From contig JACPVX010000041.1 in NCBI GenBank assembly GCA_016191555.1, forward strand, positions 310,001 to 374,000: a stretch of DNA of 64,000 nt, written 5' to 3'. Of this stretch, positions 35,925 to 44,064 are shown one piece after another. How positions within the stretch are numbered: the first letter of the stretch is position 1; the number at the start of each line of letters is the position of its first letter. The stretch is from Bacteroidota bacterium. Its GTDB lineage: Bacteria; Bacteroidota; Bacteroidia; Cytophagales; Cyclobacteriaceae. The position numbers and the translations under genes were made by a program. The notes beneath the pieces are model-generated. The model was not told where the DNA came from, made no database searches, and saw nothing but the letters and a program-made list of their open reading frames with translations.

Positions 35925-36491
35925 ATGTTCATGAATTGGATTTATCAACCTTGGCCGTGGTATGTTGCCGGTCCGCTCATTGGCGTAACAGTTCCGCTGC
36001 TATTGCTAGTAGGCAATAAAAATTTAGGTGTCTCTTCCTCCTTTCGGCACGTGTGTGCGGCCATACTTCCCATGCGCATTCCGCTTTTCAATTACGATTG
36101 GAAAAAAGAAAGTTGGAGTTTGTTATTCGCTGCGGGCGTAATCCTTGGTGGATTTTTAGCCGGTTTCGTTTTCGCTAATCCCGATCCGGTTGCCATCGCG
36201 CAAAGCACCGAAGACTACTTTTCATTTTTTGGTATTGCTACATCACCCGGCCTCATGCCCTCGGAATTATTCAACTGGCAAACTTTATTTTCATTGAAAG
36301 GATTTCTATTGATGATTGTCGGTGGTTTTTTAGTAGGCTTCGGCACCCGATATGCGCGCGGTTGTACTTCCGGTCATGGCATACTTGGTCTCTCAGCATT
36401 GCAATGGCCATCGCTGCTTGCCACGGCTTCGTTTTTTGCCGGTGGAATTTTGTTCAGTAAATATGTTTTGCCTTACATCTTATCATTATGA
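35925..36491 (+). CDS. YeeE/YedE-family sulfur transporter, first half
   Basis: 188 residues with four to five hydrophobic helices and the family motif [13 protein letters not shown], whose cysteine is used to relay thiosulfate or sulfide-level sulfur in characterised YeeE. Many YeeE proteins are about 350 residues in one chain; here the two halves are separate genes that overlap by ATGA (36488-36491), so they likely assemble together in the inner membrane. A start six bases later (ATG 35931) is equally possible. The substrate is inferred from family only. Confidence 0.88.
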   Translation: MFMNWIYQPWPWYVAGPLIGVTVPLLLLVGNKNLGVSSSFRHVCAAILPMRIPLFNYDWKKESWSLLFAAGVILGGFLAGFVFANPDPVAIAQSTEDYFSFFGIATSPGLMPSELFNWQTLFSLKGFLLMIVGGFLVGFGTRYARGCTSGHGILGLSALQWPSLLATASFFAGGILFSKYVLPYILSL

Positions 36492-36898
36492 AGAATATTA
36501 AATATCTGCTCATTGGCACGTTCTTCGGATTTGTATTGACGAAAGGCGAGGCCATTTCATGGTACCGTATTCAGGAAATGTTTCGGTTTGAAAGCTTTCA
36601 CATGTTTGGCATTTTCATGACGGCTGTACCAGTCGGAGCGCTATCTCTCTGGATCATTCGAAAATTTAAAATCAAATCGGCAGATGGAAGCGACATTGAA
36701 ATGCCTCGTAAACCATATCATCATGGCATTGTGATTGGAAGTTTGTTGTTTGGTTTTGGTTGGGCGCTGACAGGTGCTTGCCCCGGACCGATTTATGCCC
36801 AGCTTGGTTCGGGTGTCCTCGTGACGATCGTTACACTGCTCGCTGCGCTCGCAGGAACATGGACGTATGGATTGTTGCAAAAACATTTACCGGATTGA
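36488..36898 (+). CDS. YeeE/YedE-family sulfur transporter, second half
   Basis: 136-residue partner of the gene upstream. Four helices and the second conserved cysteine motif TGACPGPIYAQLGSG, which corresponds to the C-terminal half of a full-length YeeE. The start overlaps the first half's stop. Together they would form the channel importing thiosulfate or a related sulfur compound. Confidence 0.88.
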   Translation: MKNIKYLLIGTFFGFVLTKGEAISWYRIQEMFRFESFHMFGIFMTAVPVGALSLWIIRKFKIKSADGSDIEMPRKPYHHGIVIGSLLFGFGWALTGACPGPIYAQLGSGVLVTIVTLLAALAGTWTYGLLQKHLPD

Positions 36899-36905
36899 TA
36901 ATGTG

Positions 36906-36919
36906 TTTTCGTACGAAAA
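36906..36919. other. 14-bp palindrome between convergent genes
   Basis: TTTTCGTACGAAAA is a perfect palindrome 8 bases after the second YeeE half and 6 before the archaemetzincin gene's end. It has A/T runs on both sides and may serve as a weak bidirectional terminator. Confidence 0.4.
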
Positions 36920-36924
36920 AACGA

Positions 36925-37806
36925 TCACTGCTCAATCGCTCGAATATCTGCTTCCGCAAAACTTAAATCGGTTTGCAGTTTGTGCTTTTGGAAATAGGCA
37001 GCTATTTTTTCCAACCTCGCAGAAACATTGAATTCCAAATTCCATTGCAGCTTATGCAGACAAACAGAACACAATCGATTAGGCCGGCTGTCGGATTCGC
37101 TCAAACTATTCGAGCCATTCATCAAACAAACAGCCGTAATACAATGTTTTACCGTGAGCATGTGCGTAATCTCATGTGAAGACGTTTTGATGAGTCGCAC
37201 TAAACATTTCTGATAGTTAGTAGAATCCATTCCTGAATCGGAATATCGAAACAATGACGATACGCCAACTCGCTGCTGCGTTCGTGCAATTCCAAACACG
37301 AAATTGTAATTAGATGATGGATATAAGTCCTGCGATGTAATAGCCATAATTACGAGACCATCAGCGGGAATTTTCTTCTCCAGAAAATCGAGGATGGGTG
37401 TTGTAAGCAATTGTTCACTTGCCGTGTTGGAATACCTTCTTTGAGCTGGCACGACCATAGTAGGTTTTATTTTCGGAAGAACTGTAACTCTTCGATCAAA
37501 AAACAAATCCAAATATGCCGCTGTGTATTGAATTACCTTCCATTGTGTCTGTGTGAAATTGCCTATTGGTTGTAAATAGATTTTGTTACGAGAAGCAGTG
37601 GGCTTTACCGGCTTTGATTGGGTGTATTGCTCAAAAGTCTGACCCTTTTCTTTATGATGAAATAGCCATTCACTAGGCTTGGGTTTTTTTAATGGCGTAT
37701 CATTCTTCCTTAATAGGCGAATACAATCTGAATTGTTGTGAATGATTTGCTGACATGGAGCAATCATCGAATTTAATAAAAAGAAAAACACCAGAGACTT
37801 AGGCAT
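36925..37806 (-). CDS. Exported archaemetzincin-like metallopeptidase (family M54)
   Basis: 293 residues with a hydrophobic N-terminus (MPKSLVFFFLLNSMIAPC), so probably exported. The metal site is His211-Glu212-x-x-His215 and His221, followed by the family's zinc knuckle: Cys222, Cys227, Met229 after it, then Cys246 and Cys249. The strictly conserved Gly between His215 and His221 (HExxHxxGxxH) is Thr here. Archaemetzincins are mostly cytoplasmic in other organisms; export would be unusual. Substrates unknown. Confidence 0.88.
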   Translation of the reverse strand: MPKSLVFFFLLNSMIAPCQQIIHNNSDCIRLLRKNDTPLKKPKPSEWLFHHKEKGQTFEQYTQSKPVKPTASRNKIYLQPIGNFTQTQWKVIQYTAAYLDLFFDRRVTVLPKIKPTMVVPAQRRYSNTASEQLLTTPILDFLEKKIPADGLVIMAITSQDLYPSSNYNFVFGIARTQQRVGVSSLFRYSDSGMDSTNYQKCLVRLIKTSSHEITHMLTVKHCITAVCLMNGSNSLSESDSRPNRLCSVCLHKLQWNLEFNVSARLEKIAAYFQKHKLQTDLSFAEADIRAIEQ

Positions 37807-37963
37807 AAATTGAAAGTGAAATTCCCATACTCTAAATAAGTCACTTCTTCTACAATAAGATAATCAATTCATATTAGATTTCTATTCATCAAAAAAACAG
37901 ACAAGCAAATTTATTGTGTATCCTATCTTGAAATAGTTTTTTAAATTACTGATTAATCATCAC

Positions 37964-38434
37964 ATGACAACGATTAAACTCACGACACTTCTAAAAGCGC
38001 ACATTGAACTTTGTTTCGATCTATCGCGCAGCATCGATTTACACATCGAATCTACAAAAGACACTAACGAAAAAGCCATTGCCGGACGCACTTCTGGTTT
38101 AATTGAGGAAGGTGAATTCGTAACCTGGGAAGCGACTCATTTTTTTATCCGGCAGCAGTTAAGTACACGCATCGTAGAAATGCGTAAGCCCTATTATTTC
38201 AAAGATGTGATGATAACCGGGGCGTTTCGCTCGATGGAGCATGAACATCTCTTCGAACGAAAGGAAGATCATACCCTGATGATCGACATTTTCCGCTATG
38301 AAGTTCCTTATGGACTAGCAGGAAAGATTTTTGATTACTTTATTTTGAAAGAATACATGACAAATCTGCTGTTGACCAGAAACAGAGTGATTGAAAAAAC
38401 CGTAAACAAAGCAAAGGATAAACAACAAGTATAA
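37964..38434 (+). CDS. SRPBCC-family protein
   Basis: 156 residues with the pattern of START-like SRPBCC proteins: LLKAHIELCFDLSRSIDLH, GEFVTWEATHFF, PYYFKDVMITGAFRSMEHEH, and a C-terminal helix (MTNLLLTRNRVIEKTVNKA). Such proteins bind hydrophobic ligands; some bacterial relatives are annotated as cell-division-related without proof. It is transcribed alone, after the divergent archaemetzincin gene. Confidence 0.8.
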   Translation: MTTIKLTTLLKAHIELCFDLSRSIDLHIESTKDTNEKAIAGRTSGLIEEGEFVTWEATHFFIRQQLSTRIVEMRKPYYFKDVMITGAFRSMEHEHLFERKEDHTLMIDIFRYEVPYGLAGKIFDYFILKEYMTNLLLTRNRVIEKTVNKAKDKQQV

Positions 38435-38604
38435 AGTTTAGATTGCGGAGAGTACTACTAAGTGTTATTATAGCAATACAATTATTTGCAAATTCATTCT
38501 CCGAAAATAAGTTGTAACAAACAAATCAAATCAACAAATAATAGTCATGGAAACGCGTGATTACTATACTTTGCACTATCTTTATAATCTCACAAAATCT
38601 TTTT

Positions 38605-39219
38605 ATGAAAATCTCTTGCCGTTTATTTATTGTCGGAATTTTAATTGTTTCTGCCTGTTCTAAAAATGATGAACCTGCACTTGTCTCTGCAGAAAGCACC
38701 AAAAACAGCTACCTTCCATTAACTCCAGGATCAAAATGGCAATACACCGGAGCTTATAGTTATTCAGTGGAAATGACGGGTAACCAAAAAACCATAGACG
38801 GAAAACCCTACTTCGAAACTAAAACAACAAGCGGTACTAATATAACTACAGGCTATGCCCGAATGGAAAATGGTGCTTACTATAGTCGTGGCACTATCGT
38901 GCAGCTTGGTCAAGATTTAGAACTTGTTATTTTAAAAGATAATGTGGCGGTAGGAACCACTTGGGAAAAATCTATTACTGCCAATTCCATCCCTACTACT
39001 TATCGCTTTACTATCGATGGAATCAATTTATCACAAACCGTTCTAGGAAAGAATTATACTAAAGTGATTAGAGTGAAGATGGAAACATTGATTACTTATT
39101 TCGGAAGCACCATCAATTATAGCACACAATATATTTATTATGCTTATGGCGTTGGTGTTATTCAAACGGATTCTGATTTATTAGGGCTAATAAATCTCAG
39201 CAGCTATACTATTAAATAA
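38605..39219 (+). CDS. Putative lipoprotein
   Basis: 204 residues from ATG 38605; the longer frame from 38557 is less likely because the lipoprotein signal starts here (MKISCRLFIVGILIVSAC) with Cys in the lipobox SAC. The mature part begins with SKNDEPALV and is rich in beta strands (YLPLTPGSKWQYTGAYS, TTYRFTIDGINLS), as in many outer-membrane-anchored lipoproteins of this phylum. The function is unknown, and it has no evident operon partner. Confidence 0.8.
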   Translation: MKISCRLFIVGILIVSACSKNDEPALVSAESTKNSYLPLTPGSKWQYTGAYSYSVEMTGNQKTIDGKPYFETKTTSGTNITTGYARMENGAYYSRGTIVQLGQDLELVILKDNVAVGTTWEKSITANSIPTTYRFTIDGINLSQTVLGKNYTKVIRVKMETLITYFGSTINYSTQYIYYAYGVGVIQTDSDLLGLINLSSYTIK

Positions 39220-39240
39220 CCCTTATTGAGAAAGCTATTT

Positions 39241-40152
39241 TTACTTTAATGTTTCCGCAATTCCTTCTCGATAAGTAGTAGCCGCAACATTAAACGTTTT
39301 CTGAAACTTAGAGCTGTCAAAATAATAATCGTTTTCGTATTGATACATCATCTCGATAAACTCCCGAAGCACCGGAACAAACAGTCCCATCATGCGCACA
39401 CCCCACTTGGGCAATGCTTGAACTTTAAACGGCTGGTCTGCTAACTGACAAGCTATACGAATGTACTCCTCGCCCGTCATGCGCTCCTGGCTTGTCAATG
39501 CATGCCAAGTTTGTTGATAGGCGGATGGCGTATTGCCCAATATGGCAACACATTTTCCGGCATCGGGTGTGTAGGTAAATGAATGATTTTTCTTCTGATC
39601 GCCAATCCACTGCGGTGCTTTCCTCGCTTTCACACGCTCAGTTACCATGGAATGTGTAAGACTCGTGATCACACTCGGGCCATAAAAATCTGCAGCTCGC
39701 ACAATCATCGCTTGAACATTGTTTGCTTTGATTTCATCGAGCAAGTGCGTGGCAATCTTCGCTCGCACTTCACCCTTCTTGCTGGTAGGATTGAATGGAG
39801 TTTCCTCCGTCATTACACCATTGACTAAACCATACGGATATACATTATCAAAGAAAACCAACTTGCTGTTGTGCTTTTTACAGGCATCGATCGCATTCTT
39901 CATCACCTTTGGCCATTGCTCTTGCCATGTAACCGTTTCATACTTCAAGCCTGCTACCAAATACACCACATCACTTCCTTCTACTGCTTTTTGAGTCTGA
40001 TCAAAGTTGAGTAAGTCAGCAGAAAGCAATTCATCTGTTTCATGCACGAGCTTGGGGTTGCGACTTACCTGTCTGATTTTGTCCGTGTAGTTAATCAAAT
40101 GCTTCGATAATTCCTGTGCGATTGCTCCGTTGGCTCCCAGTATGGTTTGCAT
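39241..40152 (-). CDS. NAD-dependent epimerase/dehydratase-like protein
   Basis: 303-residue extended SDR. N-terminal NAD-binding motif ILGANGAIAQELSKHL, conserved NxxD-like core VVYLVAGLKYETVTW, substrate region NVYPYGLVNG and a C-terminal part typical of NmrA/NAD-epimerase relatives. The active-site Tyr-x-x-x-Lys is not obvious, so it may be a redox-regulatory or ligand-binding relative rather than an enzyme. Divergently transcribed from the MATE gene, sharing a short promoter region. Confidence 0.8.
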   Translation of the reverse strand: MQTILGANGAIAQELSKHLINYTDKIRQVSRNPKLVHETDELLSADLLNFDQTQKAVEGSDVVYLVAGLKYETVTWQEQWPKVMKNAIDACKKHNSKLVFFDNVYPYGLVNGVMTEETPFNPTSKKGEVRAKIATHLLDEIKANNVQAMIVRAADFYGPSVITSLTHSMVTERVKARKAPQWIGDQKKNHSFTYTPDAGKCVAILGNTPSAYQQTWHALTSQERMTGEEYIRIACQLADQPFKVQALPKWGVRMMGLFVPVLREFIEMMYQYENDYYFDSSKFQKTFNVAATTYREGIAETLK

Positions 40153-40202
40153 AATAGATTGATTAGAAGGGTAAGGTTTCTGCTTATGAGACGCTCTTTT
40201 AA

Positions 40203-40210
40203 CAAAGTTA
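40203..40210 (-). promoter_or_regulatory. -7 promoter element for the epimerase-like gene
   Basis: On the minus strand this reads TAACTTTG, a perfect TAnnTTTG match, about 51 bases before the epimerase-like start. It lies close to the divergent element at 40233. Confidence 0.45.
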
Positions 40211-40232
40211 GTCTAAGCTGATGGAATTACTT

Positions 40233-40240
40233 TATTTTTG
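40233..40240 (+). promoter_or_regulatory. -7 promoter element for the MATE transporter gene
   Basis: TATTTTTG, a perfect TAnnTTTG match, only 12 bases before the ATG at 40252, so the transcript would be nearly leaderless. The divergent promoter at 40203 is 23 bases away. Confidence 0.5.
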
Positions 40241-40251
40241 CGCCTTCTTAT

Positions 40252-41601
40252 ATGAATAGTTCTGACCTCCGCATTCAAACCGGCTACAAACAAATCTTAG
40301 GATTGGCTTTGCCCATTTCTCTGGCGATGCTCGTGCCTCAAATCAACTTTATCACCAACAATGTCTTCTTGGGTGGGTTGGGAGAACAGGCATTGGCTTG
40401 CGCAGCCATTACTGGAGTCTACTATTTGATCTTCGCTGTCATTGGAAGTGGCCTTAACAATGGCTTGCAAGCACTCATCGCACGAAAGGCCGGGGAAAAT
40501 TTACCCAAAGAAATCGGCAAGCTATTTTATCATGGCGTGTGGGCAGCGCTGGCAATCGCCTTTATGGGAATCGTAATCACGTACACGGTGGCTCCATTTA
40601 TTCTGCGTGCTACCATTCACAACACCGTCATTGCCGAACAAGTCATCGACTTTATTCTCATTCGTATCTGGGGCATTCCGTTTTTGTATTTATATGTGAT
40701 GCGCAATGCGTTGCTCGTTGGTACGAATCAAACCAAGTTTCTGATCTGGGGCACATTGAGTGAAGCACTCGCGAATATTTTTTTAGACTACACGTTGATT
40801 TATGGTAAACTCGGCTTTCCCGAACTTGGATTCAATGGAGCCGCTTATGCCTCGATTATGGCCGAAGCGATTGGCTTGATTGTAATCTACATTGTCATCC
40901 ATCTAAAGGGCATCCACAAAACATTTTCATTTTTCGAAAGCTGGAAAATTGAAACCGCGACCATCAAACTTATTTTTGTGCGATCGTCTCCGCTCATTTT
41001 ACAATATGCACTCAGCATCATCACGTGGGAATATTTTTACATTCTAATTGAACATCACGGTGCCCGCGACCTCGCTGTTTCAAATACCATGCGAAACGTA
41101 TTTGGCGTTGCCGGCATTTTCTCTTGGTCGTTTGCGGCCGCCAGCAATACGATGGTGAGTAATGTCATCGGTCAGGGCAAGCAAGAAGAAGTCATTCCTC
41201 TGATTGTGCGCATCTCAAAAGTAAGTGCCGGATTTTCATTGCTCTTGATTGTGACACTCAACTTATTTCCGGAATTGTTACTGTCACTTTTTGGACAAGG
41301 CGAAGATTTCATTGTCTATGCAACACCCGTTTTGCGAGTAGTTTCATCCGCACTCTTGCTTCAATCTTTTTCGGTGGTGTGGCTCAATGCCGTTACTGGA
41401 ACAGGTAATACTACTGTGAACTTATTGATTGAAATCATCACCTTGACCTTGTATTGCGCCTATGTATACCTCGTGTTGGATGTGTGGAATATGTCCATCA
41501 CCTGGGGATGGGTAAGTGAGTGGGTGTATTGGATCAGCATGTTCTCCATGGCGTATTGGTACATGCAATCAGGCAAATGGAAAACAAAAGTTTCGGCTTG
41601 A
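40252..41601 (+). CDS. MATE-family efflux transporter
   Basis: 449 residues with about 12 hydrophobic helices in two six-helix halves, the standard MATE size. N-terminal signature ILGLALPISLAMLVPQINFITN, then NNVFLGGLGEQALACAAITG. It would export cationic compounds or drugs using a Na+ or H+ gradient. It is transcribed alone and divergently from the epimerase-like gene. Confidence 0.9.
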   Translation: MNSSDLRIQTGYKQILGLALPISLAMLVPQINFITNNVFLGGLGEQALACAAITGVYYLIFAVIGSGLNNGLQALIARKAGENLPKEIGKLFYHGVWAALAIAFMGIVITYTVAPFILRATIHNTVIAEQVIDFILIRIWGIPFLYLYVMRNALLVGTNQTKFLIWGTLSEALANIFLDYTLIYGKLGFPELGFNGAAYASIMAEAIGLIVIYIVIHLKGIHKTFSFFESWKIETATIKLIFVRSSPLILQYALSIITWEYFYILIEHHGARDLAVSNTMRNVFGVAGIFSWSFAAASNTMVSNVIGQGKQEEVIPLIVRISKVSAGFSLLLIVTLNLFPELLLSLFGQGEDFIVYATPVLRVVSSALLLQSFSVVWLNAVTGTGNTTVNLLIEIITLTLYCAYVYLVLDVWNMSITWGWVSEWVYWISMFSMAYWYMQSGKWKTKVSA

Positions 41602-41617
41602 AATGTGGAATGGGTTT

Positions 41618-42742
41618 TTACCCCAACGCTTGTTTCAAATCAGCAATTAAGCTCTGACTATCTTCCAAACCCACACTCAAACGAATTAAGGTATCAGGTG
41701 TAGGTGAGTCCGGTCCTTCTACTGTTTTTCTGTGTTCCAATAAACTCTCTGTTCCTCCTAAGCTGGTTGCATTGGTAAATACCTTTACACGCTGCGCTAT
41801 TTGAATAGCATCTGTTTTCGAACCCTTTACCAAAAATGAAACGATCGCACCAAAATCGCTCATTTGCTTTTTCGCAATTTCATGGCCCGGGTGTGTTGCT
41901 AAACCCGGATACAGCACGCGGTCTACTTTAGGATGATGCGACAAAAATTCGGCAATCGCTTTTGCGTTGCTGAGATGATGCGTCATACGAGGTACAAAAC
42001 TGCGAATGCCACGCAACAACAACCAGCAATCAAATGGACTGGGAACAGCACCTTGTATATGTTGAATATGACGGATGCGCTCCCATTGTTCATTTTTCTT
42101 TGCCGTGATCAGTGCGCCTCCGGTCAAGTCGCTATGTCCGCCTAAATATTTGGTAGTGCTGTGCATCACCAAATCAGCACCCATCGCAATCGGATTTTGT
42201 AAAGCAGGTGTTGCAAATGTATTGTCAACCGCCACCGTAATGTTTTGCTTTTTGCAAAAAGCAATGACCGCATTCAAATCAATAATTCGAAGTTGCGGAT
42301 TGGTGGGAGATTCTGTCCACACCAATTTCGTGTTGGGCTGTAACGCCTTCGATAAGTTAGCAATGTCACTCAGGTCAGCAAAAGTTACCTGCAGTCCCCA
42401 GGGCATAAAAATGTCTCGCAGCATGGTGCGAATGCCCGCATACGCATCGAAGTTAATCACCACGTGATCACCCGGTCGTAAACTTAAAAACACAGCATTT
42501 GCCGCAGCACTTCCACTGCCAAACGCAGCAGCGTCCTCTCCACGTTCTAGTTGAGTCAAAACATTTTCAAGCGAAGTTCGGGTAGGATTCGTTTCACGGC
42601 TATACACATTTCCAGTCGGACTCTCACCCGTAGGAGAATAATGAAATGTAGACGACAAATAAATCGGAATAGTCACCGCTCCGGTAGAAGGATCGGGTGT
42701 GGCACCTGCATGGGCGCAAATGTTCTTCAATTCGTCAGTCAT
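41618..42742 (-). CDS. Cystathionine gamma-synthase/lyase-family PLP enzyme
   Basis: 374 residues of the Cys/Met-metabolism PLP family. PLP-binding Lys is in the motif HSTTKYLGGHSD; N-terminal SSTFHYSP with YSRETNPT, phosphate-binding region FGSGSAAANAVF and C-terminal LIRLSVGLED. Acts in trans-sulfuration, making or breaking cystathionine or releasing sulfhydryl compounds; the exact reaction among synthase, gamma-lyase or methionine gamma-lyase cannot be decided from sequence. A 14-bp palindrome and a -7 element lie at its promoter. Confidence 0.87.
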   Translation of the reverse strand: MTDELKNICAHAGATPDPSTGAVTIPIYLSSTFHYSPTGESPTGNVYSRETNPTRTSLENVLTQLERGEDAAAFGSGSAAANAVFLSLRPGDHVVINFDAYAGIRTMLRDIFMPWGLQVTFADLSDIANLSKALQPNTKLVWTESPTNPQLRIIDLNAVIAFCKKQNITVAVDNTFATPALQNPIAMGADLVMHSTTKYLGGHSDLTGGALITAKKNEQWERIRHIQHIQGAVPSPFDCWLLLRGIRSFVPRMTHHLSNAKAIAEFLSHHPKVDRVLYPGLATHPGHEIAKKQMSDFGAIVSFLVKGSKTDAIQIAQRVKVFTNATSLGGTESLLEHRKTVEGPDSPTPDTLIRLSVGLEDSQSLIADLKQALG

Positions 42743-42754
42743 TTCAAATTTTTT

Positions 42755-42768
42755 TTTGGTTAACCAAA
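42755..42768. promoter_or_regulatory. 14-bp palindrome overlapping the promoter of the PLP enzyme gene
   Basis: TTTGGTTAACCAAA is a perfect palindrome. It overlaps the -7 element of the leftward gene (minus-strand TAAATTTG, 42765-42772), so a dimeric regulator bound here would cover the promoter. Confidence 0.5.
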
Positions 42769-42772
42769 TTTA
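42765..42772 (-). promoter_or_regulatory. -7 promoter element for the PLP enzyme gene
   Basis: Minus-strand TAAATTTG, a perfect TAnnTTTG match, 22 bases before the ATG at 42742 and overlapping the palindrome at 42755. Confidence 0.5.
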
Positions 42773-42865
42773 CAAGTAAGTTCTTATTGGCACGAGCATA
42801 TCATTTTTATTCCTCCACAAAAAATCACAATTTTGGCTATTGAGCAACTAAACCCCTCACTCAAA

Positions 42866-43174
42866 ATGAAAAAAGTACTCGTTCTCAGTTTATTCTTATT
42901 CTTTGGCTTGGCGCTGAAAGGCTTTGGTCAAACCGTATATGCATCTGCCAAAGGCGAAAAGTATCACACTGCCGATTGCAAACTATCCGGTGATGCCGAT
43001 GGAATGACTTTGGCCGCTGCCAAGAAAGCAAAGAAGGGAGCATGTGGTGTTTGCAAACCCGATGAACACCTCAAAGACAAAGTAGCGCAGTGCAATGGCA
43101 AAACAGCCGATGGCACTCGTTGCAAGCGAATGACTTCCAGCAGCAAAGGAAAGTGCTACCAACACAGCAAATAA
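42866..43174 (+). CDS. Exported Cys-rich small protein with Ada-like metal-binding pattern
   Basis: 102 residues from ATG 42866; an upstream frame extension is ignored because a signal peptide starts here (MKKVLVLSLFLFFGLALKGF, cut near GQ). Two Cys patterns follow: YHTADCKLSG with KGACGVCKP, the kind of four-Cys cluster found in Ada-like metal-binding domains, and QCNGKTADGTRCKRM with KGKCYQH, a DUF5763-like zinc-knuckle motif. A role in metal or redox binding in the periplasm is inferred. It starts an operon with the aldo/keto reductase one base after its stop. Confidence 0.78.
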   Translation: MKKVLVLSLFLFFGLALKGFGQTVYASAKGEKYHTADCKLSGDADGMTLAAAKKAKKGACGVCKPDEHLKDKVAQCNGKTADGTRCKRMTSSSKGKCYQHSK

Positions 43175-43175
43175 T

Positions 43176-44048
43176 ATGAACTCACAACCGCTTCACGCAC
43201 AAGGTCCTAGTCTGTCGCGCATTGTTACAGGCGTATGGCGCTGGCAACAACTTTCCTCCGAATCCGTGGAGCGGTTGGTTAAAACTTCTATTGACGAAGG
43301 AATCTCTTCGTTTGATCATGCCGATATCTATGGCGATCACAGTTGCGAAGAACTATTTGGAGCCGTCTTGAAAAATCAACCCGCACTGCGCAGTCAGATG
43401 CAACTCATCACCAAGTGTGGTATCAAGTTTAGTTCGGCCAAGCGTCCGCAAACATGGATCAAACACTACGACACTTCCGAAGATCATATTATTTGGTCTG
43501 CCGAAAATTCATTGAAGATGTTAGCGACTGATCATCTGGATTTGTTATTGATTCATCGCCCCGATCCTTTACTCAATCCACACGAAGTAGCAGAGGCTTT
43601 TGTAAAACTGAAAGCAGCCGGCAAAGTATTGCATTTTGGTGTTTCTAACTTTACACCATCGCAGTTTGAAATGCTGCAGCAGTTTTTGCCATTTCCCTTG
43701 GTGACCAATCAAATTGAAATTTCCCTTTCGCGGATTGACTCGCTCTTCAATGGTGATTTGGATCTGATGATCAAACATGGCGCAAGCCCGATGGCGTGGT
43801 CGCCACTGGGAGGCGGCAAGCTTCATTTCGAAGAGAGAGATTGGTTTGCCAAGGCTACCAAATACAATGCATCCTACAGTCAATTAGCATTGGCCTGGTT
43901 GTTAAAACATCCTTCCAACATCGTCCCTATCTTAGGTACGACAAAACCAGAGCGCATCACCGAAGCAGCCAAGTCGACAGACATTGTACTGGACAAACAA
44001 GATTGGTTTGAAATGCTGAAGTGGTCTACCGGAAAAGATGTGGCGTAA
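43176..44048 (+). CDS. Aldo/keto reductase (YdhF-like)
   Basis: 290 residues with the TIM-barrel AKR pattern: FDHADIYGDHSCEELFG carries the catalytic Asp and Tyr, then LITKCGIKF with the Lys, and LLLIHRPDPL with the His. Closest in feel to Escherichia coli YdhF. NADPH-dependent reduction of aldehydes or ketones is expected; the substrate is unknown. It begins one base after the Cys-rich protein and 16 bases before the MutS-like gene, so it is the middle of a three-gene transcript. Confidence 0.88.
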   Translation: MNSQPLHAQGPSLSRIVTGVWRWQQLSSESVERLVKTSIDEGISSFDHADIYGDHSCEELFGAVLKNQPALRSQMQLITKCGIKFSSAKRPQTWIKHYDTSEDHIIWSAENSLKMLATDHLDLLLIHRPDPLLNPHEVAEAFVKLKAAGKVLHFGVSNFTPSQFEMLQQFLPFPLVTNQIEISLSRIDSLFNGDLDLMIKHGASPMAWSPLGGGKLHFEERDWFAKATKYNASYSQLALAWLLKHPSNIVPILGTTKPERITEAAKSTDIVLDKQDWFEMLKWSTGKDVA

Positions 44049-44064
44049 TCGAAGCAAGTAACTC

